64,000 bases of DNA, taken from positions 15,320,348 to 15,384,347 of the forward strand of contig CAIIXF020000006.1 of the NCBI GenBank assembly GCA_903813345.2, read 5' to 3'. The position numbers and the translations under genes are program-made. The stretch is from Owenia fusiformis (lineage: Eukaryota; Annelida; Polychaeta; Sabellida; Oweniidae). The notes under the pieces were generated by a model. The model did not search any database. It was given only the letters and a program-made list of their open reading frames with translations, and was not told the DNA's origin. This document shows, piece by piece, positions 25,012-37,704 of the stretch. Each line of letters begins with the position of its first letter. The first letter of the stretch is position 1.

Positions 25012-27505
25012 GTACTCACTCTGGTTATTTCAATTACTGTCAAGGAGAGCGTTGCGTTATGAGTAAAACCTGACTAACCAGAAGTCACTGTGTACCCATC
25101 AGGGACAGGCAAGATTCTCAAAATTAACGATGCTATCACTGATGGTCGATAGAAGTATGTCAAGGAATAAGGATAGAAGTGGTAGAATCATATCGTTTTT
25201 TTCGGTATGTGTACAAAGTACATGATTCGTTCCATAAGATATGACATCAGCCAATACAGTAGAACCCGCTTCTGACTTGATTGCGAAGAATCAAGTGCCT
25301 GGGACTAGGTTTGTAGGATAATAAGCAGTATCAAATAGGCCTACTCTGAATTAAAAACACATGGATTATTAGCAGTCAAGAAATCAACTGATTTGCAAGA
25401 TTTAATTGACTGGAACTAAAATGGCAGAATGAGAAGGCAAGATTCAAATTATCAGTATCCTTTTGAGTAAAAAGAACTGGATTATTAATGCAGTAATTGT
25501 GTAAAATTAGGCCTAGTTGTCAGTGGAACAATTTTGGAAGAACCAAAGGTATTCCACTTACACAATTTTTACTGAATTTCTATTTGTATGCTCTGCCTTA
25601 GGTGGCAAAGCTCTACGTCTAGCTCATGGTTTTAAGTCGATTATTGTTGTGATGATTATGATGCAAATACATGTAACTGAATATGCTGTTATAATCATAT
25701 GTAATAGGTTGTGTCCTGTGTGTCAGAACAATGAAAAGAAGACTGTACGGAAGATGTGAATAACTATGCAATTTTTTAGTTCAGATAAATAAGGGTTATG
25801 TACTGGGAGGTTTTGGATATGGGGTTTATCCAGAGGGAGATATGCATATCTACCTGAGGGACCGTAGGGACCGAAGGTAGATGTACATATCTCACGAGGG
25901 ATGAACCCAATATCCAAACCGACGGTACATAACTGCTTTATCCTATACCAAGTAGAGTCTTCAGGGGCATATGGCCATTTCAATAGTACACGGTGTAAAA
26001 ATAAACAAATCATTCATATGCAAAGTCATTTTATTGCATTACCGGAAGCGGGAAGATATGCACCGGAAGTGGGAAGATATGCACCGAAGCGGGATATATG
26101 GCGGGAGATATGGAGGTTCTGGATATGGAAACCTCAAAATCAGGATACGGGATATATCTTACCAACTTATCTCCCTAAAACTCTACTTGGCATAGGATAT
26201 ATAGGCCTTATGATGAAGTTCCAAGATACGAGGAAAGAATTCATGCATTATAACTAGAACAAGGAAGATGAGTGTATATTTCAGAAGTAGGTAAATTCTG
26301 TAGATCAATTTCTAAACCAAAGTTCGAACTTCCCTGTGTGTGTCAGACCAACATATTCCACTGGCCTGAGTTATGGTCAGATCAGTGAATCTGATCATAG
26401 TGGAAGCAATTCTGTCTCATACATGTCATAACTTATTGAACCAAACTCATGATCTGACTGAGGGAATCCCCTTTTTTATTTGGTTTCAGAGTTTTTGCTC
26501 ATTGTTACTAGGCCTAATGTTAGATGTACAGTGAGGTCTGGTCACAAGGATCAGTTGGTTGTAATAAAAGTCTTATATTATCTTGATACCAGGTCTTCCG
26601 GGACTGCATATCAAGAGAATCAAAGAAAATTGTGTCAATTTAACATGTTTAATATGTGACCAATGTAGGGTGTCCAGGAAGTTCCCTGATTTTGGTTTTA
26701 ACAAAATGGGAATTAAATCAATTAGATTGAAGGTTGATGTTATTTGATTACTCACTTTTTAGCACATAATCTTAACATATTCATATAACATCAAGCCTCA
26801 ACCCGTGTTTTATTCCCATTTGATTGAACACTTCAATGAGAGCACTTCTTTCTTTCCTTTCTTGACACTCTGTTATATCATACCAGAAATTCAATTATTG
26901 AATTACTGATTAAAATTATTTTTATTTTTATATAACATGTTTTAAATGTACTGCTAGGTAAACCATAGAGAAGAATTGAATGGATAAACTTTGAAATGAT
27001 GTGTCCAATTTGTACATATTTTAGTTTGTGATATAAAGATGAAATGATTATGTTATGAAGATTGAAGGTTGATTGTATATTTATAATTGTAAAAAATATT
27101 AAATGTATAATTATACATTGCAGTTTGTATATATTAGGCTATGGGGAAATGTATATAAAACAAATGGTTTATGTGCTACACTTAGATGTAGCACTACGGA
27201 GTACAGGATACAGGATATGTAGAATAATGTCATACAGTTCACATCCAGCATCATTGCTGTGTGTAATGTAATAACATATAGAGACACCAACATCAATTAT
27301 TGTGTTCTACCTTTAGGAAAATAAGACAAGGCAAAATAAGCCAATACAGCTGAGAACCATGGGTAGGCAGGTGACGGTTCAATGCATGTTTCGGGCCGAC
27401 TGCTGTCTATATGGCTGTCTATCATTTCATATTTAGATCGGAGAAAAAACTCATTTAGTGGTCAATTATTGGAATAAATGTTTCATTTGATGAATTGAAA
27501 ATAAA
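25012..27505 (+). other. Probable 3' UTR of the KIAA2013-like gene
   Basis: No coding exon follows the stop at 25009-25011. Candidate polyadenylation signals AATAAA occur at 27473-27478 and about 27500-27505, shortly before a change to repeat-like AT-rich DNA. The true end could be closer; transcript data would settle it. Confidence 0.4.
25796..25934. repeat. Imperfect ~140-bp palindrome in the 3' UTR
   Basis: The left arm (GTTATGTACTGGGAGGTTTT, then GGATATGGGGTTTATCC and GAGATATGCATATCTACCT) is matched by the reverse complement of 25876-25934 (GGTAGATGTACATATCTC, CCCAATATCCAAACC, GTACATAAC). The arms are about 60 bases around a loop of about 20 bases rich in GGGACCG. It could be a MITE or a folded RNA element. 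Confidence 0.65.
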
Positions 27506-28109
27506 AGTTGAGAATAATCAAACAAACAAAAAAGTTTATTTTCTATAATGATATACTGGCTTTATATACAATTCAATATACAATAAGTAAATATTACTGG
27601 TAACATACATAAAGTGTAGCTTAAATCTTATTGTGATTATATACAAGAAACCAATGTTAAAGTGATTTTTCATGTTCTTTTTTACAGAATATTTGTATAT
27701 AAAAATATATAAATAGTTTTTAAATGGGAGTATAACAGCAGTGACTGATTGAATCATTTTAACTCATACGGGGTGAATTGGGCTGTAAAAATTACATTTC
27801 AAACAATAGATGCACCTAAATCTAATTAATCACATGACTGATTCTATCATAATCATGCAAGTCTGCAATATTTCTGTGCAGCTACTACATTTTGTAATTT
27901 TTTTTAATAACACAATCATTAATATATGGAGTTTTTTTTATTAAAACTTATCTTAAAACACAGCAAATATAAAGTTGAAATTCTAAGCATGTTTGACAAA
28001 ATGTTAAGAAATCTCTTTGGAAATATAACATCTCCCTGACAGTAAATCTTGAGAAGGCGATAGGTTTAATCTTAAACAAGAATTCCAAGTCAAAATAATA
28101 AAGACATTA

Positions 28110-30240
28110 AACACAAGTCAAATCAATTCCATATACTCAATCAAGCCACATGTTATGATCCAACCCAAGCCACAAAGATTACATTTTAAGTACAATATCA
28201 AAGATTCCACGTAATAATCAACCTGCTAAAACAATACATATATGTTAAACTATCAAACTGCTAAAACTATTCAATATCAAAACAATTAGTCCACTAAAAC
28301 ATCAATTCCATGTCAGAACAATCAATCAACGACAGCAATTCAATGTTACAACAATCAATCAAAATCATGAATTTCATATTAAAGCAATCAATCAAGTAAA
28401 TGAAGAATCATTTCAAAGTAACAATGATCAACTTAAACATCAATTCTATGTTTAAACAATCAATTCACCTGAACAATAATACCATGTCAAAACAATCAAT
28501 CAACAACATTAGTTCCATATTAAAACAATCAATTGACATAAACAATAATACCATGTCAATACAATCAACTTAAACATTAATTCCATGTTAAACAATCCAT
28601 TAACCTGAACAAAGATACCATGTCAAAACAATCAATCAACTCAAACATCTGTTCCATGTTAAAACAATCAATTGACATGAACAATAATATCATGTCAAAA
28701 TAATCAACAACTTAAACATCAATTCCATATTAAAACAATCAATTGAACTAAACAATAATACAATGTCAAAACAATCAATCAACTTAAACATTAATTCCAT
28801 GTTAAACAGTCAATTAACTTAAACAACAATATCATGTCAAAACAATCAATCAACTTAAACATTAATTCCATGTTAAACAGTCAATTAACTTAAAAAACAA
28901 TATCATGTCAAAACAATCAGTCAACTTAAACATTAACTCCAAATTAAAACAGTCAATTAACCTAAACAACTATATCATGTCAAAACAATCAATCAACTTA
29001 AACATCAGTTCCATATTGAAACAATTAATTGACCTAAACAATAATACTATGTCAAAACAATCAATCAACTTAAGCATCATTTCCATATTGAACAATACCA
29101 TGCCAAAACAATCAATCAATTTAAAAATTCCATGTTAAAACAATGAGTTGTCCTAATCAATAAAACCATCTCAAAACAATCAATCAACTTCACCATTAAT
29201 TCCATGTTAAAACAATCAATTGGCCTAAACAATAAAACCATCTCAAAACAATCAATCAACTTCACCATTAATTCCATGTTAAAACAATCAATTGGCCTAA
29301 ACAATAAAACCATCTCAAAACAATCAATCAACTTCACCATTAATTCCATGTTAAAACAATCAATTGGCCTAAACAATAAAACCATCTCAAAACAATCAAT
29401 CAACTTAAACATTAATTCCATGTTAAATCAGTCAATTAACCTAAACAAAAATACCATGTCAAAACAATCAATCAACTAAAACATCAGTTCCATGTTAAAA
29501 CAATCAACTGACCTAAACAATAATAAAATGTCAAAACAATCAATCAACTTAAAGATCATTTCCATATTGAAACAATTAATTGACCTAGACAACAATACCA
29601 TGTCAAAACAAACAATCAACTTAAACATTAATTCCATGTTAAAACAGTCAATTAACCTAAACAACAATATCATGTCAAAACAATCAATCAACTTAAACAT
29701 CAGTGCCATATTGAAACAATTAATTGACCTAAACAATAATACAATGTCAAAACAATCAATCAACTTAAACATTAATTCCATGTTAAAACAGTCAATTAAC
29801 CTAAACAACAATATCATGTCAAAACAATCAATCAACTTAAACATCAGTTCCATATTGAAACAATTAATTGACCTAAACAATAATACAATGTCAAAACAAT
29901 CAGTCAACTTAAACATTAACTCCAAATTAAAACAGTCAATTAACCTAAACAACTATATCATGTCAAAACAATCAACTTAAACATCATTTCCATATTGAAA
30001 CAATTAATTGACCTAGACAACAATACCATGTCAAAACAAACAATCAACGAAAACATTAATTCCATGTTAAAACAGTCAATTAACAACAATATCATGTCAG
30101 AACAATCAATCAACTTAAACATCAGTTCCATGATAAAACAATCAATTGGCCTAAACAATAAAACCATCTCAAAACAATCAATTACCTTAAACATCAATTC
30201 CATGATAAAAACAATCAATTGACCTAAATAATAACAATAA
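28110..30240. repeat. 72-bp minisatellite
   Basis: A unit with CCATGTTAAAACAATCAATT, CCTAAACAATAA and CATGTCAAAACAATCAATCA repeats. Best copies start at 29201, 29273 and 29345, exactly 72 bp apart. The 5' part (28110-28600) is diverged. Since 72 is divisible by three and stops are rare in the unit, both strands show long open frames (29116-30222); these are artefacts. It lies between the convergent KIAA2013-like and CNGK genes. Confidence 0.95.
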
Positions 30241-30259
30241 AACCATGTCAGGTCAGGTC

Positions 30260-31625
30260 AGCACAAGCTCTCCAACAAAAAAAACATGAAGACAATATTT
30301 TCACTAAAGTATTCAAAGCAATAAAATGAACAGCACAAGATGTCAAACAAAAAAAAGGCACTGATACAATGTTTCCACAATAGTATCAAAAGCAATTAAC
30401 TAAGAACAGCACAAGATCTCAAACAAAACAGAAACTGAGACAATATTTCCAAGAAGGTTTTAAAAGCAATCGAATTAGAACAGCGCAAGATCTCCGACAA
30501 AAAGCCATTGATGTAATATATCCAAGAAAGTATTAAAAACAATGAATTAGACTACAACAAAATAGGCCTTGGAAATAACCATGAAGATAGTAATTAAAAC
30601 AAAAAATAGAACAGCACTAAATCTTGAACAAAAATAAGCCACCAAGACAATATTTTCGCGAACGTATTCAAAACAATAGAATTAGAACAGCACAAGATCT
30701 CCAACAAAACAAAACCATGATAATAGCCATGAATGAAGTATTTAAAGCAATGAAATTAGAACAGCACAAGATATCCAACAAAAAGCCACAGAGACCATAT
30801 GTTTACGAAAGTATTCAAAGCAATAAATTAGAACAGCACAAGATATCCAACAATAAGCCACAGAGACCATATGTTCACGAAAGTATTCAAAGCAATAAAT
30901 TAGAACAGCACTAGATCTCCAGCCAAAAGCCATGAAGACAATATTTTCAAGAAAGTATTTAAGCATTAAAATTAGAACACCACAAGATCTCCAACAAAAA
31001 GCCACTGAGAAAATATTTTCAAGAGAGTAGCAAAAGCAAAAAATATAACAGCACAAGATCTCCAACAAAAAAGCCAGATAATATTTTCATGGAATATATT
31101 CAAAGAAATAGAATTAGAACACCACAAGATCTCCAACAAAAAAGCCATTTAGACAATATTTTCATGAACTTTTTCAAAGAAATAAAATTAGAACAGCACA
31201 AGATCTCCAACAAAAAAGCCACTGAGACAACATTTTCATGAACATATTCAAGGAAATAAAATTAGAACAGCACAAGATCTCCAACAAAAAAGCCATTGAG
31301 ACAATATTTTCATGAACGTATTCAAAGAAATAGAATTAGAACACCACAAGATCTCCAACAAAAAAGCCATTGAGACAATATTTTCATGAACGTATTCAAA
31401 GAAATAAAATTAGAACAGCACAAGATCTCCAACAAAAAAGCCATTGAGACAATATTTTCATGAATGTATTGAAATAAATAAAATTAGAACAGCACAAGAT
31501 CTCCAACAAAAAAGCCATTGAGACAATATTTTCAAGAAAGCATCAAAAGCAATAAAATTTGAACAGCACAAGATCTTCAACAAAAAAGCCACTGAGACAA
31601 TATTTTCATAAATGTATTCAAATCA
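30260..31625. repeat. 74-bp minisatellite
   Basis: The unit contains AGAACAGCACAAGATCTCCA, ACAAAAAAGCCATTGAGAC and AATATTTTCATGAACGTATT. Copies at 31275, 31349, 31423 and 31497 are 74 bp apart. Copies before 30700 are more diverged. It directly follows the 72-bp array, but the unit sequence is unrelated. Confidence 0.95.
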
Positions 31626-33012
31626 AATCCATAAATGAAAAAAAATATCATTGATTATTAATAGGCAAAAATCAATGACTTTTTATCATGTTGGCTAATT
31701 GGTATTCTGTAGTTCCCATTTACAAATATGCCAATAGGCTAGTTTGAGGTAACGTTTTCCAACAAACAGTGTGGAAAAATATTCAACCAACAAACCACTG
31801 ATAAACACAATTATAAGAAATATAATAAAAAAAATCAACAACCAAACAACCCCAATACTATTAAAGGACAACTGAAATAGCTTTTCTCAACTTGCAGCTA
31901 CAAAAATGCGGTTTTCTCTATTGTAAGCCCACTGTAGAGTTCTTGCGGTAGCCATTATAAAATAAATGTTAGATAACTGCTAACGGTCATAGATAACGAA
32001 ATAAAACTAACTGATAAATCAAATTGGCCCCCACGTGATTAGTAACGTCATATACAAATTATAGCTTTGGTTTATTGGTTCCATAGTAATCACAACGTCA
32101 CGGCAACCATAGGATTGTTGTGTAAACAAATAACAAAACATTTTGGCATTATGACGTCATGATCTAATGGACCAAAACGGTCCACGTGGGGGCCAGTGAG
32201 AGATCAGGTCGGGGCCAATAACGTCACAACCAATTCGAATATTGCTTATTAAGCAGCTATAACGATCGTTAGAGTGAAATAGTTTTCACACTACTGATTA
32301 GAAAACATGTCCAAATACATCTATCAAAAAATTATATTGATTCCTTTAGGTTAAAAATACCATTTCATATCTGCTTTAATAGTGGAAATAAATGTACTAC
32401 TAGAAAACGAAATAAAATGAGACAAAATATCCATCCAAGAAAACAATGGGCAAATCATAGCTTGTTTGGGCAAACCCAAAACTAATCATTAAACGAGATT
32501 GCAAGAGGATGATGTGTAATTGTACAAATGTATCATACCAAATCATAACAATGAAAACAAACAAAACAACAACAAGTCCACAAACATTTGAGGCACATTT
32601 TGTATGAACCTATCAACAATTTGGAACAAACCACCACTACCAAACCACAAGCATCTCACACGTAGCAGAGGACATTCAATACCTTGAATTATACCTTCCA
32701 GATACAACAGTAGTGCCTGCATGCCTAAACAACAATTCCAATCAATCAGAATAAAGTTCCAACAATTACCCCCTCTAGTCTACTCTTCCTGTAACAATTT
32801 CAAGCGCACTCAAACACATAACAATGGACACAATATAAACCTATCACAAATTATGCCAATACTTGCTTAGAGAAGATCTACTATTTGTAACCCTCCATGA
32901 ATACTACTAAAAGTTTTGTTTCACAATGATACAGAGTTTGATTAAATTAAACTTTTTACTATGATATTTTGAGTTTGTTCGATGTTTGTATGTTCTTAGT
33001 TTATCTTCACAT
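31626..33012. other. Unique spacer, includes CNGK 3' UTR
   Basis: No gene is seen. The part nearest 33012 should be the 3' UTR of the CNGK gene on the minus strand. I found no unambiguous polyadenylation signal. Confidence 0.4.
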
Positions 33013-36000
33013 TTATACTGTGAGGGTATTCCCATGTCTGCTAACTTTCTTTTGTTTGGCTTTTCCTTGGCTCAAATGACTCATTGTACTGGCTCGTCTC
33101 TCCATTATTTTACCGAATCTTGATTCAACACTGAATCGAATCTTGTCTTCCATGATTGGGTAACTGTGCATCACCTCATCTAAGTCTTTCTTAGCAAGCA
33201 CGAACATGTCTACATGACTGATAGCCTGGACAGACTCCTGTCTGGGGATATCATAAATGATGTTGATTTCACCAAAGAAGGCTCCTTCAGCCATATATTC
33301 ACTCTCACTGCAGCTATTCCCTGTAACTTTCACCTAAAATGGGCCAAATCAAAACATTTAGAGATCTACTCTGCCATGTTTTTTCTCTTTGTCTATTGAA
33401 TGCTGGTCGAATATCATGAGAGGAATGTGAACTTATATAGTGACTATAAAGATACTGTCTTACCTCTCCTTTGTAAATGTAGTACAGTTCTGAGCCCACA
33501 TCACCCTCCCTGACAATGCAATCACCAGGGACAAACAGCATTGTGTTGATTTTCATAGAAAGAAGACGTGAGAAACTTGCCTCAGCATCTTCAAACATTG
33601 GAATCTGTATAAGACAATTATGGAACATATACAAGCTATTTATTGTATTAGGCATGCATTTACTTTCATTTATATTGACAAACTTTGTTTCTCCTTTTAT
33701 GTTGATATTATACGTAGTTTGTTTTATCCTACATCAAATTCTCTATCATGAATATACATGTATTAAAAATGTCATCGTTGAAGTGGTTTCCTTGAAACAT
33801 AGAATCAATGGACATTTCAAGAGATTATGGTTTGAAACCATTCTGATTTATCAGAGTCTCTTTTTATCTAAAGCTTGTGAGAGATCTCTATTCCAAGAGA
33901 TAGTAGAGACTATGGATCGCACTATGATTTGAAACAAAATATGGAATTCATGTATAATGTAAAGTCGTACATACTGTATCAATCATACACTTGGTGAGGC
34001 TCAGATAGATCTCAGCTAGGAATGGCTCTGGACAGTCCATCAGATTAGTCTTTACATCAACACCCTTATTCCTTGTCCACAGGTAGTCATAGTAGGAAAT
34101 AACACGATTTTGCAGGCTTGATGTCACTCCTTGGTCTACTAAGTAGTCCTATAATTTTAATATGACTGTATGTAGAGCTTAAATTCATATGATAATACAT
34201 AAAATGAATTATGAAAGTTGAGTTGCAACAAATAACTACATTTTGTTTACAATGGTGCAAATGCAACATCAATCTGTTAATAATATAAGTCAAAGAACAT
34301 CAGTTTAGATGATACATTCTGGTTTTAGTACTTGAGGTCATGTACATATCCTGTATTTACACTTTCTTACAAGATAAATCAAAAGAATTTAATTTTTTGT
34401 GGTTGATTTTCTTCTTGTTGTTCTAATGTTCCATTCACTGACCTTTATTGCCTCTAGTTTGTTGTCATAGTTGACTCTCTGTGTTTCTGCATTGGCCAAT
34501 GTAGAAGCAACGTTTCCAAGGATGAAACCAAACAACAGTTTACCAAGCACCATTACAAAACTTGCAAATACTGGAATGGAAGAATGTAAGAGAGTGAATA
34601 TTTACAAGTCAATCTCAGGTCCTGTTGTAAATGGAACAGAGCAGTCAACAGATGTGACAGGGACAATTAAAGAAAACAACCAATTTAGCCAAGGCGACAT
34701 TATAACTTCAAATATATTATCATTAATTCTAAGAATCATAAACTAAAACCATAAGATACTCCAAATGAAAAATTGCTACTAAATCTATTATGCTTGAGAA
34801 CAATAAACTTGATGAATATTGATGAAGTTATTTCATATTTAAAATTAAAGATGAATAATGTAGGTAAATATAATTTACTGTAAATAAAATATTTTACTCA
34901 TTTCTAAAAGGCTGTAGGCATGTATATCCCCATATCCAGTAGAAGTCATGGTTGCCACTGTCCAATATACACAGTCACAATATTTCTGCATTGGTGGGAT
35001 GGATGGAGAAGTAAGATCTATAAAATGAATGAACACACATTGGATACAAAGAATTATTGTCATTGTATTGAGAAAAATGTGAGAAAGATGCATTGAGAGT
35101 GAGACAGATAATGCAAATGAGATAAGTCCAATGCAAGTGAAAAGATCTAACGAATACAAGTGAACAAAGGTGTGATGCCAATTATTTAAATGAGAAAATT
35201 GTGATGCCAATTATTTAAATGAGAAAGATGAGATGTAAGTAAGAAAGATACAATGCAAGTGAGAAAGATGTGGAGTAAGTGAGAAAGATGTAATGCAAGT
35301 GAGAAAGATATTGAGTAAGTGAGAAAGATGTATTGCATGTGAAAAGGATGTGGAGTAAGTGAGAAGGATGTAATGCAAGTGAGAAAGATATTGAGTAAGT
35401 GAGAAAGATGTAATGCAAGTGAGAAAGATGTGGAGTAAGTGAGAAAAATGTAATGCAAGTGAGAAAGATGTAATGCAAGTGAGAAAGATGTGGTGTAATT
35501 TAGAAAGATGTAATTCAAGTGAGAAAGATGTGGAGTAAGTGAGAAAGATGTAATGCAAGTGAGAAAGATATTGAGTAAGTGAGAAAGATGTAATGCAAGT
35601 GAGAACAATATTGAGTAAGTGAGAAAGATGTAATGCAAGTGAGAAAGATATTGAGTAAGTGAGAAAGATGTAATGCAAGTGAGAAAGATATGGTGTACGT
35701 GAGAAAGATGCAATGCAAGTGAGAAAGATATGGTGTGAGAAAGATGTAATGCAAGTGAGAAAGATGTGGTGTAATTGAGAAAGATGTAATGCGAGAAAGA
35801 TATGGTGTATGTGAGAAAGATGCAATGCAAGTGAGAAAGATATGGTGTGAGAAAGATACAATGCAAGTGAGAGAGATATTGTGTGAGAGATATGTAATGC
35901 AAGTGAGAAAGATTTGGTGTGAGAAAGATACAATACAAATGAGAGAGATGCAATGCAAATGACCAAATTACAATGAAAGTGCAATGCAAGTTAGAAAGAT

Positions 36001-37704
36001 TTATGAGTCTCAGAATGGTTAAAGTTGTAAGTTGTACCTGAATGTTGGGCCCATGATCCTGCAGTACATACACCTCCTGGGCATGCAATGAAGTACCAGA
36101 CACAGCCACCCACATGAATGATTAATAGGAGCTGCATGACAAACTTCAGCAAACGCACCATCAGCATGCTACAATAATGAAGTAACATAAAAACATAGCA
36201 AGGGTGTACTTGGAGGCTGACAAGTGGGGAATGATTTATCATTTTTCAAAAATGTCATATAGGTCTACAAAATAAAAGCCAGGGAGCTCAAAATAGCATC
36301 TTTTGCCCCCTTTTTTAATTGAACATAATCATAATTCTAATTAAGTTACAAGTCTTACTTGATGTTAAGCTCCTTTTCCCAACTTGCAAAGAACTGGGAC
36401 ACTCTGTAGAATCTTATTATGTGTAGAAGTCGCAGATAGGAGAGTATCCTGAATCTTTCGTCCCCATTGAATGCCAGACAGATGATGTCAATGGGGAATA
36501 TGGCAATGAGATCAAAGGCAAACCCATTGAATCTACGCATATAATGCTTGAAGCTGATCTTAAAATCTGTTACCATATCGCCATAGGTATCAATATAGCT
36601 CATGTGGCAATTGATGAAAATCTGAAAATGCATTTGGCTACATCTGTAAAAGACAGTGGGTACATCTGTAGATGGCGATATATTTGCATGCTGGCAGTTA
36701 TTTTCTTTGATCTTTTTCCTTGTTCATGTGCAGTACATGTCTTATCTCCTAATATATTATGCAGATCATGGTAAAATATATACAACTATTTTTACACTGA
36801 ACAAGCATTATGAACAACACAATTCGGTTCATAATTTACAATCTAATTAGGCAATGGTAACTTACATCATAAAGGAAGATGGCTTCACAGGTATAGTTGA
36901 TCACATAGAAAACAATGCTGTGATGCTGATATGCAGCCTAGAAAACAACAAGTTACATCTAAATAGGTTATCTACATCATTTCAAGGGCATTTTTAGAAC
37001 TCCCTTTCCCTGTTTGAAATAAGCTAAATGACAATGTACATATAATATTTCAATGTTTTATTCATATAATTAGGCATAGACTGAGACATTATGCGTTTAA
37101 TTAACATGGACGCATTGAATGCATTCACTGCACATTCATTGCATAAGTTTTCCATATAAGTAGCATAGAAGTACAGTAAAGTACCTTAGTTTGTTCAACC
37201 TTACCTCATAAGTGATGGTCCAAGCAGTAATAAGAATCAACAATGATATCAGTCTCACATGGACCCTTGCATATGTCTTGTTTGGATTAATAGTAAAACT
37301 ATTCAGTTTTGAGATTCTGGTCACAATGTTGTTGAGTCCTCTTGCAAAACTACCCTGTCTGATCTCTACTTCACTATCATCTGGCTTTTTGTCATCACCC
37401 TCATTGTTATTGATGTTATCTTCATCATCGTTGGCACTAAGATAGTTGTACATGTCCCCATCACTGTCCTCAGTGAAATTACTGTCATCATTGTTGTTGT
37501 TTAAGTCATCATCATTGTCTGTATTACAATAATGACAGTTCATGTTGTCATGCCAACAATTGCTGTTGTTATTCTTGTTGCTGCTGCTGTTGTTATTAGA
37601 GTTATTTGTTTCATCAGGAAGGTTTGTTGTTATATTAACAACAGCCTCCACAACCTCATCTTGTTCTTCTGAAACCAGTTCATTATGAATTTCAATTTCC
37701 ATGT
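33013..37704 (-). CDS. CNGK: CNGK repeat 4 (acidic linker, S1-S6, C-linker, CNBD4, C terminus)
   Basis: Exons 30-38: 37704-37205, 36937-36866, 36621-36359, 36168-36038, 35017-34898, 34570-34443, 34148-33975, 33604-33464 and 33333-33013. The first exon encodes a roughly 100-residue Asn/Asp/Ser-rich linker (NNNSSSNKNNN, DNDDDLNNNNDD) before S1. The S4 region is LSYLRLLHIIRFYRV. The pore reads MTSTGYGDIHAYS. CNBD4 holds GEINIIYDIPRQESVQA: the Arg (2166) is kept but Gln-Glu-Ser replaces Thr-Ala, suggesting weak or no nucleotide binding. The tail is basic (GKAKQKKVSRHGNTLTV) and ends in TAA. Confidence 0.93.

Noticed and set aside
28905-30222. Overlapping long frames on both strands (up to 162 codons)
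   Set aside because: All come from the 72-bp minisatellite; both strands are open at once and no domain is present.
30624-31068. Frames of 96 and 108 codons
   Set aside because: Derived from the 74-bp minisatellite.
28110-31625. Possible CRISPR array because of regular repeats
   Set aside because: Units are continuous tandem copies without unique spacers, in a eukaryotic genome.
35186-36115. 309-codon and 257-codon frames rich in Leu, His and Ser
   Set aside because: Produced by the 20-bp intronic minisatellite; three frames overlap in the same array.
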